In this document: positions 35,474 through 45,344 of the stretch, piece after piece
Layout: every line of letters begins with the position of its first letter
How positions within the stretch are numbered: the first letter of the stretch is position 1
Assembly: GCF_008704555.1 (NCBI RefSeq)
Contig: NZ_CP023702.1
Span: 1,116,001-1,180,000 of the forward strand
Direction: 5' to 3'
Source: Streptomyces nitrosporeus
Lineage (GTDB): Bacteria > Actinomycetota > Actinomycetes > Streptomycetales > Streptomycetaceae
Length of the DNA: 64,000 nt
Position numbers and translations under genes: made by a program
The notes under the pieces: model-generated
Told to the model about the DNA's origin: nothing
The model's database searches: none
Seen by the model: only the letters and a program-made list of their open reading frames with translations

Positions 35474-35542
35474 CCCCGGGAGCGGGGGCGGGGGCGCGGG
35501 CCCCGGGAGCGGGGGCCCCGGGAGCGGGGGCGGGGGCGCGGG
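35474..35542. repeat. G-rich tandem repeat with quadruplex potential
   Basis: Two 27-base units beginning CCCCGGGAGCGGGGGC (35474-35500 and 35516-35542) flank a 15-base half unit (35501-35515). Each unit has runs of three to five G, so the plus strand could fold into a G-quadruplex. Located in the gap downstream of ureD. Confidence 0.65.
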
Positions 35543-35564
35543 GCCGTGCGCCCCCGCACGGCCC
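35541..35564. terminator. Hairpin downstream of the urease operon
   Basis: GGGCCGTGC / GCACGGCCC (35541-35549 with 35556-35564), 9-base stem with 6-base loop, 25 bases beyond the ureD stop on the minus strand. Confidence 0.65.
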
Positions 35565-35588
35565 GCGCGGGCCGTGTGGCCGCAGCGG

Positions 35589-36344
35589 TCACGGGGCCGC
35601 GGGGCCGCCGCCGTGGACGCCGGGTTCCCGCCAGCTCCGCCAGACGGCCGTCAGCTCCCGTTCCACGGCCGGTGCCCCGGTGGCGAGCAGCCGTACCTGC
35701 GCACCCGGGCCGGCGAGGTCCATGCGGGAGGGGTGCGGGGGGCCGCCGGGGTCGGCGCCGAGGGCGGTGACGGCGCCGATGACCCGGTGCGGGCCGAGGA
35801 TGCCGGGGAGTTCGCGCAGGTCCGGGTCGGTGAGGTCCAGGTCCTCCACCAGCAGTTCGCGGCCGTCGTGGACGGCACGCGTCCTGGCCCGGATCCGGCC
35901 GCCGCGTTCGCCGGAGCGGCCCAGCACCAGGGTGTCGCGCCAGAGCATCCGGGCGCCCGGGGCCAGCGTCACGTCCATGTCGCGGGTCACGTCGGCCCCG
36001 GTGGACACCACGAACGGCTTCGAGTCCCAGGTGAGTTCACCGCCTTCGGCGATCTCCACCACGGCGTTCCAGGAGGAGCTGCCGCCCCGGTGGTCGTACG
36101 CGACCAGGCCGGCGGGTTCCCTGAGGTGCAGCCGGGCTCCCGGGCCGACGCTGATCCGGATGCGCAGGTCGTCACCGGCGAGCAGGCCCGCCGTGGTGCC
36201 GACCAGGGCGAGGTGCAGCCCGTCGGCGGACGGGGTCAGCGGGCGCGGGGCGAGGAAGGTGCCGGGGCTCAGGTCCCTCGCGACGTCCCGGCCGCCGCCG
36301 TCCCGGTGGACGGTGACGACGGTCGGTCCGCCGGCCGGGGTCAC
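35589..36344 (-). CDS. ureD: Urease accessory protein UreD
   Basis: 251 residues. UreD/UreH scaffold that, with UreF and UreG, delivers nickel and CO2 to apo-urease. Family features visible are [67 protein letters not shown] and the [22 protein letters not shown] region. The GTG start overlaps the ureG stop (GTGA). Last gene of the urease operon. Confidence 0.93.
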   Translation of the reverse strand: MTPAGGPTVVTVHRDGGGRDVARDLSPGTFLAPRPLTPSADGLHLALVGTTAGLLAGDDLRIRISVGPGARLHLREPAGLVAYDHRGGSSSWNAVVEIAEGGELTWDSKPFVVSTGADVTRDMDVTLAPGARMLWRDTLVLGRSGERGGRIRARTRAVHDGRELLVEDLDLTDPDLRELPGILGPHRVIGAVTALGADPGGPPHPSRMDLAGPGAQVRLLATGAPAVERELTAVWRSWREPGVHGGGPAAP

Positions 36345-37051
36345 GGGTGCGGGTGGCTGTGGGGTGCCATCGGGCCCGGGTCGCTGGGGACGTGGCTGCC
36401 GGCCCGGTGGCGGGCCAGCACCGACCGCACCCAGTCCGCGAGCCGTGCGACGGAGTCCGTGTCGTGCTTGGACAGGGCGAGGACCGGAAGGCCGTCGCGT
36501 ACGGAGGAGGCGTCGGCGACCATCCGCTCCACGTCGACCTCGACGTGGGGGGCGAGGTCGGTCTTGTTGATGACCAGCAGGTCGGCACCGGTGATGCCGG
36601 GGCCTCCCTTACGGGCCACGTCGCCGCCGCCCGCGACGTCGATGGCGAAGATCTGGGCGTCGGCGAGGGCCGGGCTGAAGGTGGCGGTGAGGTTGTCGCC
36701 GCCGCTCTCCACGAGCACCAGGTCCAGCGGGCCGTACGCCTCCTCCAGGTCCTCGACGGCGTCCAGGTTGGCGCTGACGTCGTCGCGGATCGCGGTGTGG
36801 GGGCAGGCGCCGGTCTCCACCGCGCGGATGCGTTCGGTGGGCAGGACGCCGGCGGAGCGCAGGAAGCGGGCGTCCTCGTCGGTGTAGATGTCGTTGGTGA
36901 CGACCGCCATGGAGAGTTCTCCGGCCAGTTCGCGGCAGAGGGTCGCCAGGATGGAGCTCTTGCCGGTGCCGACGGGTCCGGCGACGCCGATGCGCAGGGC
37001 GCGGGGCTGGTTGAGGGGTGCGTGGAAGTGCTGGTTGTTCTGCTCAGGCAA
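36341..37051 (-). CDS. ureG: Urease accessory GTPase UreG
   Basis: 236 residues. SIMIBI-class GTPase with P-loop [14 protein letters not shown], the nickel-binding C-P-H motif in [26 protein letters not shown] and [12 protein letters not shown]. The C-terminal His-rich end (HSHPHP) may bind metal. It begins with an apparent TTG lying inside the last codons of ureF (8-base overlap); no later start precedes the GTPase core. Coupled to ureF upstream and ureD downstream. Confidence 0.95.
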   Translation of the reverse strand: MPEQNNQHFHAPLNQPRALRIGVAGPVGTGKSSILATLCRELAGELSMAVVTNDIYTDEDARFLRSAGVLPTERIRAVETGACPHTAIRDDVSANLDAVEDLEEAYGPLDLVLVESGGDNLTATFSPALADAQIFAIDVAGGGDVARKGGPGITGADLLVINKTDLAPHVEVDVERMVADASSVRDGLPVLALSKHDTDSVARLADWVRSVLARHRAGSHVPSDPGPMAPHSHPHP

Positions 37052-37709
37052 GGAAGAGTCTCCGTTCGCTTCGTTCGTGGTCGAGTGCCCCCTGCTCGGT
37101 GAGCGGGGCGGTACGGGCGGGCAGGGTGTCCGGGGTGCGTACGGCGAGGGCGGTCCTCACCGCGTGTGCCGCGTCCGGTTCGGCGGCCAGGATCCAGGCG
37201 ACCGAGTCGAGCGGGTCTCCGGGGAGCAGTTTCAGGGCCGCGGAGGTGATGGTCTGGAGTTCGTCGTAGACGACGGTGTACGCCAGGTCCTCCTCCGCCA
37301 CGCCGAGCGCCGCCCCGAGCGCGCCGAGCGCCACCGGGCGCAGGGGTCTGGGCCGGACGTCCGCCAGGGCGAGGACCGCCGGGTGGTCCGGGGCGAGGCG
37401 CCGGGCGAGGCGGTGCACGCCCCGGCCGAGCGTGGTGGAGGCGGCCCGCAGCGGGGCCGCCGGGGTGCGGGCCTCCAGTGCCGTCTGGACCGGCCCGAAG
37501 TCCACCGGTTCCCGCCCGGCGGCCCGCAGGGCGAGGACGGCGGCGGCGGCCTCGGTGACGGCGGTGGTGTGCAGCCGGGCCCGCAGCAGGGCGGGGATCC
37601 GGTCGCGGGTGAGGCCCGCGGCGACGGCGGGTTCGAGTCCGGCGCTGTAGGTGTACGCGCCGACCGGGAGCCGGCCGTCGGCCAGGAGCAGGGGTCCGAG
37701 CGCGCCCAT
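37044..37709 (-). CDS. ureF: Urease accessory protein UreF
   Basis: 221 residues, all-helical UreF, a checkpoint that regulates UreG GTPase activity in the assembly complex. Typical start [25 protein letters not shown] (usually F-P-x-G-x-F/Y-x-x-S-x-G-L-E) and [27 protein letters not shown] in the C-terminal part. The ATG shares one base with the ureC stop (TGATG). Confidence 0.93.
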   Translation of the reverse strand: MGALGPLLLADGRLPVGAYTYSAGLEPAVAAGLTRDRIPALLRARLHTTAVTEAAAAVLALRAAGREPVDFGPVQTALEARTPAAPLRAASTTLGRGVHRLARRLAPDHPAVLALADVRPRPLRPVALGALGAALGVAEEDLAYTVVYDELQTITSAALKLLPGDPLDSVAWILAAEPDAAHAVRTALAVRTPDTLPARTAPLTEQGALDHERSERRLFLA

Positions 37710-39436
37710 CAGAACATGCTGTACCGCTGGGCGAGCGGCAGTTCGGTGGCCGGGGCGGGTTCGACGAGTTCGCCGTCGATGCGGATCGCGAAGGTCTCGG
37801 GGTCCACGTCGATGGCGGGCAGCGCCGTGTTGTTCGGCAGGTCCGCCTTGGTCAGGTGGCGGGTGGGGCGCACGGCGACCAGCTCCCGTTCCAGGCCGAG
37901 CCGTTCGGCGAGGCCGTCCTCCAGGGCGGCCGGGGCGACGAAGCTCACCGACAGGCGGGCCGCCGCCCCGGCGGCGGCGGTGGGGCGCAGCAGGACGGGC
38001 TGGGTGGTGGGGATGGCCGCGTTGGCGTCGCCGAGCGGCGCGTGGACGACCATGCCGCCCTTGATGACGGCGGCGGGACGGATGCCGAAGAAGGCGGGGT
38101 CCCAGAGCACCAGGTCGGCCATCTTGCCGGGTTCGACGGAGCCGACGACATGGTCGATGCCATGGGCGACGGCCGGGCAGATGGTGTATTTGGCGACATA
38201 GCGGCGGGCGCGCGCGTTGTCGGCGGGGAGGGCGGGGCCGCCCGGGACCACTCCGGCCCCCGGGAGTACGCCGAACCGTTCCTTCATGACGTGGGCCACC
38301 TGCCAGGTCCGGCAGATGACCTCACCGATCCGCCCCATGGCCTGGGCGTCGGAGGAGGTGATGGAGAGGGCGCCGATGTCGTGCAGGACGTCCTCGGCGG
38401 CGATCGTGGTGGCGCGGATACGCGACTCGGCGAAGGCCAGGTCCTCGGGGACGCGCGGGTTGAGGTGGTGGCAGACCATCAGCATGTCGAGGTGTTCGGC
38501 GACGGTGTTGACGGTGTGCGGAAGCGTCGGGTTGGTGGACGCCGGGAGGATGTGGGGGTGCGAGGCGACGGTGATGATGTCGGGCGCGTGGCCGCCGCCG
38601 GCGCCCTCGGCGTGGAACACGTGGATGCCGCGTCCGCCGATCGCGTCGAGGGTGCCCTCGACGTAACCGGCCTCGTTGAGGCTGTCGGCGTGCAGGGCGA
38701 CCTGGAGCCCGAAGGTGTCGGCGGCGCGCAGGGCGGCGTCGATCGCGGCGGGGGTGGCCCCCCAGTCCTCGTGGACCTTGTAGCCGCCGGCACCGCCGAG
38801 CGCGGCCTCGCGCAGGCCCTCCTCGCCGACGGTGGAGCCCTTGCCGAAGAGCATGACGTTGAGCGGGACCCGGTCCAGGGACCGGTGCATCATCGCGAGG
38901 TTCCACGCACCGGGGGTGACGGTGGTGGCCTTGGACCCTTCGGAGGCCCCGGTGCCGCCGCCGATGACGGTGGTGGTCCCGGTGGCGAGCGCCTCGTGGA
39001 GGGTCTCCGGCATCAGGAAGTGGACGTGGGTGTCGACGGCGCCGGCGGTGAGGATGCGGCCCTCGCCGGAGACGACGTCGGTGCCGGGGCCGATGACCAG
39101 GTCCGGGTGGACGCCGTCGCTGACGTCGGGGTTGCCGGAGCGGCCGAGGGCCACGATCCGGCCGGCGCGGACGCCGACGTCGGTCTTGACGACGCCCCAG
39201 TGGTCGAGGACGACGACGTTGGTGACGACGAGGTCCAGGGCGCCGCCGGCGCTCGGTGTGGTGGCCTGGGCCATCGACTCGCGGATGGACTTGCCGCCGC
39301 CGAAGACCGCTTCGTCGCCGCCGAAGCAGCGGTCCTCCTCCACCTCGATCCACAGGCCGGTGTCGGCGAGCCGGATGCGGTCACCGGCGGTCGGGCCGTA
39401 GAGCGCCGCGTAGGCGGCGCGGGTCAGCTGGGCCAT
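37709..39436 (-). CDS. ureC: Urease subunit alpha
   Basis: 575 residues, catalytic subunit splitting urea to ammonia and carbamate at a di-nickel centre. The ligands are recognisable: VDTHVHFL (two His), the carbamylated Lys in [17 protein letters not shown] and the flap segment [45 protein letters not shown] departs from the more usual GPA-x-G-T-x-A-T-T-C-T-P-G form, having Val for Cys. Start overlaps the ureB stop by one base (TGATG). Confidence 0.96.
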   Translation of the reverse strand: MAQLTRAAYAALYGPTAGDRIRLADTGLWIEVEEDRCFGGDEAVFGGGKSIRESMAQATTPSAGGALDLVVTNVVVLDHWGVVKTDVGVRAGRIVALGRSGNPDVSDGVHPDLVIGPGTDVVSGEGRILTAGAVDTHVHFLMPETLHEALATGTTTVIGGGTGASEGSKATTVTPGAWNLAMMHRSLDRVPLNVMLFGKGSTVGEEGLREAALGGAGGYKVHEDWGATPAAIDAALRAADTFGLQVALHADSLNEAGYVEGTLDAIGGRGIHVFHAEGAGGGHAPDIITVASHPHILPASTNPTLPHTVNTVAEHLDMLMVCHHLNPRVPEDLAFAESRIRATTIAAEDVLHDIGALSITSSDAQAMGRIGEVICRTWQVAHVMKERFGVLPGAGVVPGGPALPADNARARRYVAKYTICPAVAHGIDHVVGSVEPGKMADLVLWDPAFFGIRPAAVIKGGMVVHAPLGDANAAIPTTQPVLLRPTAAAGAAARLSVSFVAPAALEDGLAERLGLERELVAVRPTRHLTKADLPNNTALPAIDVDPETFAIRIDGELVEPAPATELPLAQRYSMF

Positions 39437-39777
39437 CAGCCCTCTCCCGTCTCTTCGTCCTCGGTACGCGGGCTCCGGTACGGACGGGTACGCGGCACCA
39501 GGCCGGGCACCTCCCGCCGGCCGCCCAGGGCGACGAGCGCCACATCGGCGCCGACCCCCGGTTCGAAACGCAATGACGTTCCGGATGGAATGTCGAGGCG
39601 GAATCCTTCGGCGAGTACACGGTCGAAGGAAAGCGCGGGATTGGCGTCGGGCAGATGCAGGTGGGAGCCGATCTGAATGGGCCGGTCGCCTTTGTTGACG
39701 ATGGTGACGTAACAGATCTCCCGGCCCGCATTGATCTCCAGAACTCCGGATCCGGTCCGGATCTCGCCGGGGATCAC
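39436..39777 (-). CDS. ureB: Urease subunit beta
   Basis: 113 residues. MIPGEI start and [36 protein letters not shown] are the family core. Its tail ([16 protein letters not shown]) is longer and more charged than the shortest homologues. The GTG overlaps the ureA stop by 4 bases (GTGA). Confidence 0.96.
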   Translation of the reverse strand: MIPGEIRTGSGVLEINAGREICYVTIVNKGDRPIQIGSHLHLPDANPALSFDRVLAEGFRLDIPSGTSLRFEPGVGADVALVALGGRREVPGLVPRTRPYRSPRTEDEETGEG

Positions 39778-40076
39778 GGAATCGGGGAGGTGATCGTGAC
39801 CAGCTTGCGCCCGTCGGGGAAGGTCGCCTCGACCTGGACGTCGTGCAGCATCTCGGGGATGCCTTCGAGCACGTCGGAGCGGGTGAGCACGGTACGTCCC
39901 GCGGTCATCAGCTCATGGACCGAAGCGCCTTCGCGAGCCCGCTCCAGCACCCAGCAGGAAAGCAGGGCGACGGCCTCGGGGTAATTGAGCAATACGCCGC
40001 GCTCCCGCCGGTCGCGGGCAACCATTCCCGCGACACTCAGCAGCAATTTCTCCGTGTCGGACGGAGTGAGAAACAT
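39774..40076 (-). CDS. ureA: Urease subunit gamma
   Basis: 100 residues, normal length. [45 protein letters not shown] and [19 protein letters not shown] are the UreA core. GGAGG lies 6 bases upstream of the ATG. First gene of ureABCFGD, in which every junction overlaps, so stoichiometry is presumably set by translational coupling. Confidence 0.96.
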   Translation of the reverse strand: MFLTPSDTEKLLLSVAGMVARDRRERGVLLNYPEAVALLSCWVLERAREGASVHELMTAGRTVLTRSDVLEGIPEMLHDVQVEATFPDGRKLVTITSPIP

Positions 40077-40134
40077 GGGAAACCTCCATGGCGACATTTC
40101 CCGGAATCCCCGGAAGCGCCTGTGCCACGCTCCT

Positions 40135-40164
40135 CTTATAAGCCTCCGGACACGCCTCTGGCAA
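40135..40164 (-). promoter_or_regulatory. Candidate urease operon promoter
   Basis: On the minus strand TTGCCA (40159-40164), 18-base spacer, TATAAG (40135-40140). This would give a leader of about 50 bases before ureA. Confidence 0.6.
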
Positions 40165-40258
40165 CTCGCTCCGCACCGCAAAAAATCCCTTTCTGGGGTT
40201 ATGACCCACCATATACGGGCGAAGTGGGCAAAATTTGATCTTCAAGAGCGCGTAAAAA

Positions 40259-40299
40259 GAGGTGGTCCCGCACCCCTGCGCGGGATGCGGGACCACCTC
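40259..40299 (-). terminator. Classical rho-independent terminator of the protease gene
   Basis: GAGGTGGTCCCGCA / TGCGGGACCACCTC (40259-40272 with 40286-40299), a perfect 14-base stem. On the minus strand it is followed by CTTTTT, a U-tract that is uncommon in such GC-rich genomes. It begins 40 bases beyond the protease stop. Confidence 0.9.
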
Positions 40300-40338
40300 G
40301 ACCAGGCGTTTCAGCCGGTCATCTCACAGCGGGTACCG

Positions 40339-43300
40339 TCACTTCAGGCCGAAGGCGCTGATGATCTCCTGCTCGACGGCCAGCCCGCCCGGTCCCTCGG
40401 CACGGGCCCTGAGCGAGACCGAGTCCGCGTGCCCGGGCGTCTTGAACTTCGCGGTCCACTCACCCGCGGCGCCCTTGCGCAGCTCCACCTCGCTCCAGGT
40501 GGCGCCCTCGTCGTAGCTGACCGACAGCGAGGCCCTCGTCGCCTTCACCACGCCGTCCAGCCACTCCTGGGTGCCGGAGGAGAGACCGATCTCGGTCTTC
40601 TTGCCGGCCTTGACGTCGCCCGCCAGGTCCGTGTCGACGTCGTAGTCGAGCTGGAGCAGCGGGATGTCCGCCCTCTGGGTGCCCTCGGGCAGGGCGCCGG
40701 AGACGAAGTCCCACGCGGTGTGCGTCCGCGTGGAGGTCTTCCAGGCGGCCTCGTCGCGCTCCGAGTCGACGACCAGGCGGTAGGGCAGGGCCTTCGCGGA
40801 GAGGTCCCAGGCGTAACCGGCCCGGCCCGCACCGTCCTTGATCAGGGTGTCGCCCTGGTAGAAGGCGTAGGAGGTGGTGTCGTACTCGTCGTCGGGCATG
40901 GCGCCGGAGTGGCCCTCGCCCGAGTCGGTCCAAGGGCTGATGTTGAACTGGACGTCGTTGTACGAGGTCCGGAACGGTCCCCAGTAGCCGGTGCCGAGCC
41001 GGGGCCGTGCCACCGGGGCGAACCAGTCGTCGCGGTAGGTCCGGCCGGCCGTGTAGTCCGTGTCGGTTCCGCGTACCTCCAGGGCGGTGCCGGAGCCGCC
41101 GGCACCGAGCACGGAGTGGTTCTCGTACCAGAAGGAGGCGCCGGGCAGCGGGGTGACCCACTCGGTACGGGTGCCCGGGAACTTCTCGTACTCGTCGAAG
41201 CCGACGCCCGGCCCGTACTCCGGGATGTCGTAGCGGTAGCCGGCGCCGAGCGCGTCCTGGTGGCCGTAGAAGGTGTTCTCCACCTTCGCCAGCTGCCGGG
41301 ACGACGGGGCGAAGGACAGCGGGCGGTCCGGGACTGCACCGTCGTGGCGGTCCACCAGGTCGTAGACGTAGGAGGCGAACTTCTTCTGGTCGACGGAGAG
41401 CTTCTTGCCGCGCTGCGCCGCCTTGATCAGGGTCTCGCCCGCGGTCCTGCGCACCGAGGCGATCGGGATGGTGCTCTCCTCGCCGTAGGGCAGGTAGCTC
41501 TCCATCGCGACGCCGCGCCCGTCGTTGACGACGAAGAGCGCCCGGGCGCCGGCGGCCACCGCGTTGGCCAGCCGCTCGGCGGGTGTGACGGTCTCGCTGC
41601 GGGTGATCACGACGGCCTTGCCCTTGACGTCGAGGCCCTTGTAGCCGGCGGCGGCACCGTTGCCGGCGTAGGCGGCGGTCAGCTTGCGCTCGCTGTCCTC
41701 GGCGACGGCCGAGCCGCCCTGCACGGCGACGGGGATGTCCTTGCCGTCGGCGGTGAGGCCGATCAGTTCCTCGCCCTGGCGCCAGCGGGTGAGGAAGCTG
41801 AAGCTGCCTTCGGTGACCTTCTCCGTGGGGCTCGCCCACAGCTGGTCGTAGACCGGCGGGATCTGGTAGGCGTCGCGCTGGACGAAGCCGTCGGGCGAGA
41901 CGCGCGCCATGTCGTACCGCAGCTGCCGGGTCTCGGTCTCCTTCGGGGTGCGCACGTCGATCTTGTGCGCCTTCGAGGCGTCGAGGGCGACGGTGGTGGA
42001 GCCGTCCAGCTTGATCTCGGGGGCCGAGAGGAAGGCCAGGCCCTGCGAGTCGGCGGTGTCCCCCTCGACGTCGGCGGCGCTCCAGGCGGTGTAGTTGCCC
42101 GGGGGCAGCCGCAGCGTGGTCTTCCCGGACACCGGGATGCCGGTGAGCTGCGGGTCGCCGAGCGCGCCGAAGACGATCTGTCCGTCCATCGGCTCGCCCG
42201 CGCGGTCGCGGAGTTCGAGCGTCAGGTCGTACAGCTCCTGCTCCTTCTGGAGGGCGAAGCCGGTGTGCGCGACGGTTTTCCCGGAGGAGTCGGTGGCGAC
42301 GACCTGGCCGGAGAACCGGGTGTCGTTCGCGACCTTCGACGGGTCCAGGGTGAGGACGGCCTCGGCGGTGGAACCGGCCGGCACGGTCAGTGTGGGGGCC
42401 GACAGGGTGTAGGCCCCGGCGTCCGTGTCGGTGGCCAGGTTCAGCGTGACGTCCGTGTCACCGGTGTTGCGGTAGGTGATGGTGCGTTCGGCGGCCGGGT
42501 CCTCGGGGCTGTGCGGCCAGTCGTAGGCGGCGACCTCGACGGAGCCGGTGGCCTCGATCGTGGTGTCGATCGCCGCCTTCACGTCGAGCCGGCCGGTGCC
42601 CTGCTCGTACGGGGTGTAGGCGGGCAGTTCCCCGGAGGAGCTCATCAGCGCGTCCTTGATGCGCTGGCCCGGCCAGTCGGGGTGGCGCTGCTTCAGGATC
42701 GCGGCGGCGCCGGCGACGTGCGGGGTCGCCATCGAGGTGCCGTTCATCGACTGGTACATGCCCTCGATGCCGGGCACCGACTGCGAGGCGGCGGCGTTGA
42801 TGCCGACGCCGGGCGCGGACAGGTCCGGCTTCAGGCCGTAGGAACGCACCAGCGGGCCCATGGAGGAGAAGTCGGCCCGGTTGTCGTCCTTGTCGACGGC
42901 GGCGACGGTGAGCGCCTTGTCCGCCGAGCCGGGCGAGCCGATGGTGCCGGCGCCGTAGGCGTTGCCCGCGGCGATGACGAACAGCGGACCGCCGTCGGCC
43001 GACAGGGCGTTGACCGCCTGCGCCATGGGGTCGGTGCCGTCGTCGGCCACCGGGGATCCGAGGCTCATGGAGACGATGTCGGCGCCTTCGGCCTTCGCCC
43101 ACTCCATGGCCTCGATGATGCCCGAGTCGGCGCCCGATCCCCCGTCGCTCAGGACCTTTCCGACCATCAGGTCCGCCGCCGGGGCGACCCCCTTGTTGTC
43201 ACCGCCGGAAGCGGCGCCGGAGCCGGCGATGGTGGAGGCGACGTGTGTGCCGTGGCCGTGCTTGTCGTCGACCTCCTCGCCGGGCACGAAGCTCCTGGCC

Positions 43301-44085
43301 GCGACGATCCGGTCCTTGACGTCCGGGTGGTCGACGTCGATCCCGGTGTCCAGGACCGCGACCTTGGTGCCCTCGCCGTCGAAGCCCTCGGCCCACGCCT
43401 GGGGGGCGTTGACCTGCGGCACGGATTCCTTGAGCAGGGCCTCGGAACGGCCGTCCAGCCAGAGCTTGGCGATGCCGTTGTCCAGCGAACGCGCCTTCGG
43501 CGTACGGGAGATGTCCTCCCAGAAGACGCGGGCGGTGTCCTTGCCCGCCGAGAGGGCGGCGCCGTGCACGGACTCCAGGGTGCGGACCTTCTTCGCACCG
43601 CGGGGGGCGGCGGGCAGCGACCTGGCTTTGCCCGCCGGGTAGGTGGCGATGAGGGGTATGCCGTCGGTGGCCTCGTCGGTGTAGCCCATCTTCACGAGGG
43701 CCGAGACGTTGAACAGGCGGCGGTCCAGCTTGCCGGCCGCGAGCAGCGCGGTCGCCTCGTCGGGCAGGACGAAGATCTCCTCGCCCGCCTGCTGGACGTG
43801 CACACCGCCGGTGGCGCCGTCGGGGCGGTCCACGGTCACGGTGTCCTGGGAGCCGGGCCCGTCCACGTAGTGCACGACGTCCCCGGTGACGAGGGTGACG
43901 TCATGGGTGCGTACGGAGGCCCCGGAACGGTCCTCGGCGGTGAGCGGCTGGGGGGCGGCGGTGGCGGACCCGGCGACGGGAAGCATCACACCGCTCACCA
44001 GGGCGACGGAGGTCGCCAGGAGCAGGGCTCTGCGTCCCGTACGGGCGGGTCGCGCCCGGCCGGAGCCGGAGGGGGAAAATGTCAT
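40339..44085 (-). CDS. Secreted subtilisin-like (S8) protease, large multidomain
   Basis: 1248 residues. Signal peptide (RRALLLATSVALVSGVMLPVAGSATA), a propeptide, then the S8 domain with Asp in VAVLDTGIDVDHPD, His in DDKHGHGTHVAST, Asn in FVIAAGNAYG and Ser in MNGTSMATPHVAGAAA. A long beta-rich region follows, with a PA-like insertion (KGKAVVITRSETVTPAERLANAVAAGARALFVVND) and C-terminal sandwich domains. Probably an extracellular nutritional protease. No ribosome site; TAGATC ends 6 bases before the ATG, suggesting a leaderless message. Followed by a strong terminator. Confidence 0.94.
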   Translation of the reverse strand: MTFSPSGSGRARPARTGRRALLLATSVALVSGVMLPVAGSATAAPQPLTAEDRSGASVRTHDVTLVTGDVVHYVDGPGSQDTVTVDRPDGATGGVHVQQAGEEIFVLPDEATALLAAGKLDRRLFNVSALVKMGYTDEATDGIPLIATYPAGKARSLPAAPRGAKKVRTLESVHGAALSAGKDTARVFWEDISRTPKARSLDNGIAKLWLDGRSEALLKESVPQVNAPQAWAEGFDGEGTKVAVLDTGIDVDHPDVKDRIVAARSFVPGEEVDDKHGHGTHVASTIAGSGAASGGDNKGVAPAADLMVGKVLSDGGSGADSGIIEAMEWAKAEGADIVSMSLGSPVADDGTDPMAQAVNALSADGGPLFVIAAGNAYGAGTIGSPGSADKALTVAAVDKDDNRADFSSMGPLVRSYGLKPDLSAPGVGINAAASQSVPGIEGMYQSMNGTSMATPHVAGAAAILKQRHPDWPGQRIKDALMSSSGELPAYTPYEQGTGRLDVKAAIDTTIEATGSVEVAAYDWPHSPEDPAAERTITYRNTGDTDVTLNLATDTDAGAYTLSAPTLTVPAGSTAEAVLTLDPSKVANDTRFSGQVVATDSSGKTVAHTGFALQKEQELYDLTLELRDRAGEPMDGQIVFGALGDPQLTGIPVSGKTTLRLPPGNYTAWSAADVEGDTADSQGLAFLSAPEIKLDGSTTVALDASKAHKIDVRTPKETETRQLRYDMARVSPDGFVQRDAYQIPPVYDQLWASPTEKVTEGSFSFLTRWRQGEELIGLTADGKDIPVAVQGGSAVAEDSERKLTAAYAGNGAAAGYKGLDVKGKAVVITRSETVTPAERLANAVAAGARALFVVNDGRGVAMESYLPYGEESTIPIASVRRTAGETLIKAAQRGKKLSVDQKKFASYVYDLVDRHDGAVPDRPLSFAPSSRQLAKVENTFYGHQDALGAGYRYDIPEYGPGVGFDEYEKFPGTRTEWVTPLPGASFWYENHSVLGAGGSGTALEVRGTDTDYTAGRTYRDDWFAPVARPRLGTGYWGPFRTSYNDVQFNISPWTDSGEGHSGAMPDDEYDTTSYAFYQGDTLIKDGAGRAGYAWDLSAKALPYRLVVDSERDEAAWKTSTRTHTAWDFVSGALPEGTQRADIPLLQLDYDVDTDLAGDVKAGKKTEIGLSSGTQEWLDGVVKATRASLSVSYDEGATWSEVELRKGAAGEWTAKFKTPGHADSVSLRARAEGPGGLAVEQEIISAFGLK

Positions 44086-44183
44086 GCAGCTGATCTATCG
44101 GTAAACCGGGGGCGGCAGACAGGTTCTCCCCTGGCGTGAAGCCGCCGTGGCGGCTACCCGCCTGACAGGCCCGGCCGGGCTGT

Positions 44184-45302
44184 TCAGACGGACTCGTGGT
44201 GGATCGGGGTATGCGCACCGGTCAGCGGCGCCCCACTGCCCCCGCGCCGCTCGGCGACGATCTCCGCGACGATCGACAGGGCGGTCTCCTCGGGCGTACG
44301 GGCGCCGAGGTCCAGGCCGATCGGCGAGTGCAGGGCGGCGAGCCGGTGTGCGCCCACCCCCGCCTCACGCAGGCGTGCCTCCCGTTCCAGGTGTGTGCGG
44401 CGGGAGCCCATCGCGCCGACGTATCCGACCGGCAGGCGCAGGGCCAGCTCCAGCAGCGGGATGTCGAACTTGGGGTCGTGGGTGAGGACGCAGAGCACCG
44501 TACGGGCGTCCACCTCGGTGGCGGCGAGGTAGCGGTGCGGCCAGTCGGTGACGACCTCGTCGGCTTCCGGAAAGCGGGCCTCGGTGGCGAAGACGGGCCG
44601 GGCGTCGCAGACGGTGACGCGGTAGCCGAGGAAGCGGCCGGCGCGCACCAGGGCGGCGGCGAAGTCGATGGCCCCGAAGACGATCATCCGGGGCGGCGGG
44701 ACGCTCGACTCGACGAGCAGGGTGAGGGGGCTGCCGCAGCGGGAGCCCTCGGCGCCGATGGCGACCGGCCCGGTGCGGCCCGCGTCGAGCATGGCGCGGG
44801 CCTCGGCCGCGGCCGTCCGGTCCAGTTCGGGGTGTCCGCCGAGCCCGCCCTCGTACGTACCGTCGCCGTGGACGAGCAGGGGCCGGCCGAGCAGGTCGTC
44901 CGGTCCCTCCACGACCCTGGCCACCGCTGCCGCGACGCCTTCGGCGGCGGCGGTGAGGGCGGCGGTGAACACCGGGCGCGCGGGGTCGTCCGCGCGCACC
45001 GGGGTCACCAGGATGTCGATGACTCCTCCGCAGGTCAGACCGGCCGCGAAGGCGTCGTCGTCGCTGTAGCCGAAGCGCTCGCGCACGGTGGTCCCGTCCT
45101 CGATCGCCTGTCGGCACAGCTCGTACACCGCGCCCTCCACACACCCGCCGGAGACCGAGCCGACGGCCGTGCCGTCGCTGTCCACGGCGAGGGCGGCCCC
45201 CGGCTGCCGGGGGGCGCTGCCGCCGACGGCCACCACGGTGGCCACGGCGAACACACGTCCCTGCGCGGCCCACCGGTGGAGCTCCTCGGCGATGTCCAGC
45301 AT
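44184..45302 (-). CDS. XdhC/CoxI-family molybdenum-enzyme maturation protein
   Basis: 372 residues. XdhC-type proteins insert or sulfurate the molybdenum cofactor of xanthine dehydrogenase. The N-terminal XdhC domain is FAVATVVAVGGSAPRQPGAALAVDSDG with SVSGGCVEGAVYELCRQ and CGGVIDILV. The C-terminal Rossmann-like domain has MIVFGAIDFAAALVRAGRFLGYRVTVCDAR and LPVGYVGAMGSRRTHLER. AAGGAG lies 7 bases before the ATG. It sits 42 bases after the purine permease and downstream of the Xdh subunit genes, matching that role. Confidence 0.93.
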   Translation of the reverse strand: MLDIAEELHRWAAQGRVFAVATVVAVGGSAPRQPGAALAVDSDGTAVGSVSGGCVEGAVYELCRQAIEDGTTVRERFGYSDDDAFAAGLTCGGVIDILVTPVRADDPARPVFTAALTAAAEGVAAAVARVVEGPDDLLGRPLLVHGDGTYEGGLGGHPELDRTAAAEARAMLDAGRTGPVAIGAEGSRCGSPLTLLVESSVPPPRMIVFGAIDFAAALVRAGRFLGYRVTVCDARPVFATEARFPEADEVVTDWPHRYLAATEVDARTVLCVLTHDPKFDIPLLELALRLPVGYVGAMGSRRTHLEREARLREAGVGAHRLAALHSPIGLDLGARTPEETALSIVAEIVAERRGGSGAPLTGAHTPIHHESV

Positions 45303-45344
45303 GGCGTGGCTCCTTCTGACAGGGGTACGGGGGCGCGGCGGGCG

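Noticed and set aside
40090..40115. TTCC/GGAA sequence upstream of ureA as a further AllR-type operator
   Set aside because: The arms TTCCCGGAATCCCCGGAA do not have the 7-base spacing seen at hyi and gcl, and the site lies between the putative -10 and ureA.
39985..44139. A very long plus-strand open frame opposite the S8 protease
   Set aside because: It is antisense to a protease with full catalytic motifs. Its translation is Gly/Val/Arg/Asp-rich with no domain, as expected from GC-rich third-position bias. Other long antisense frames (for example 5669-8119, 44196-46790 and 46929-49466) fail the same way.
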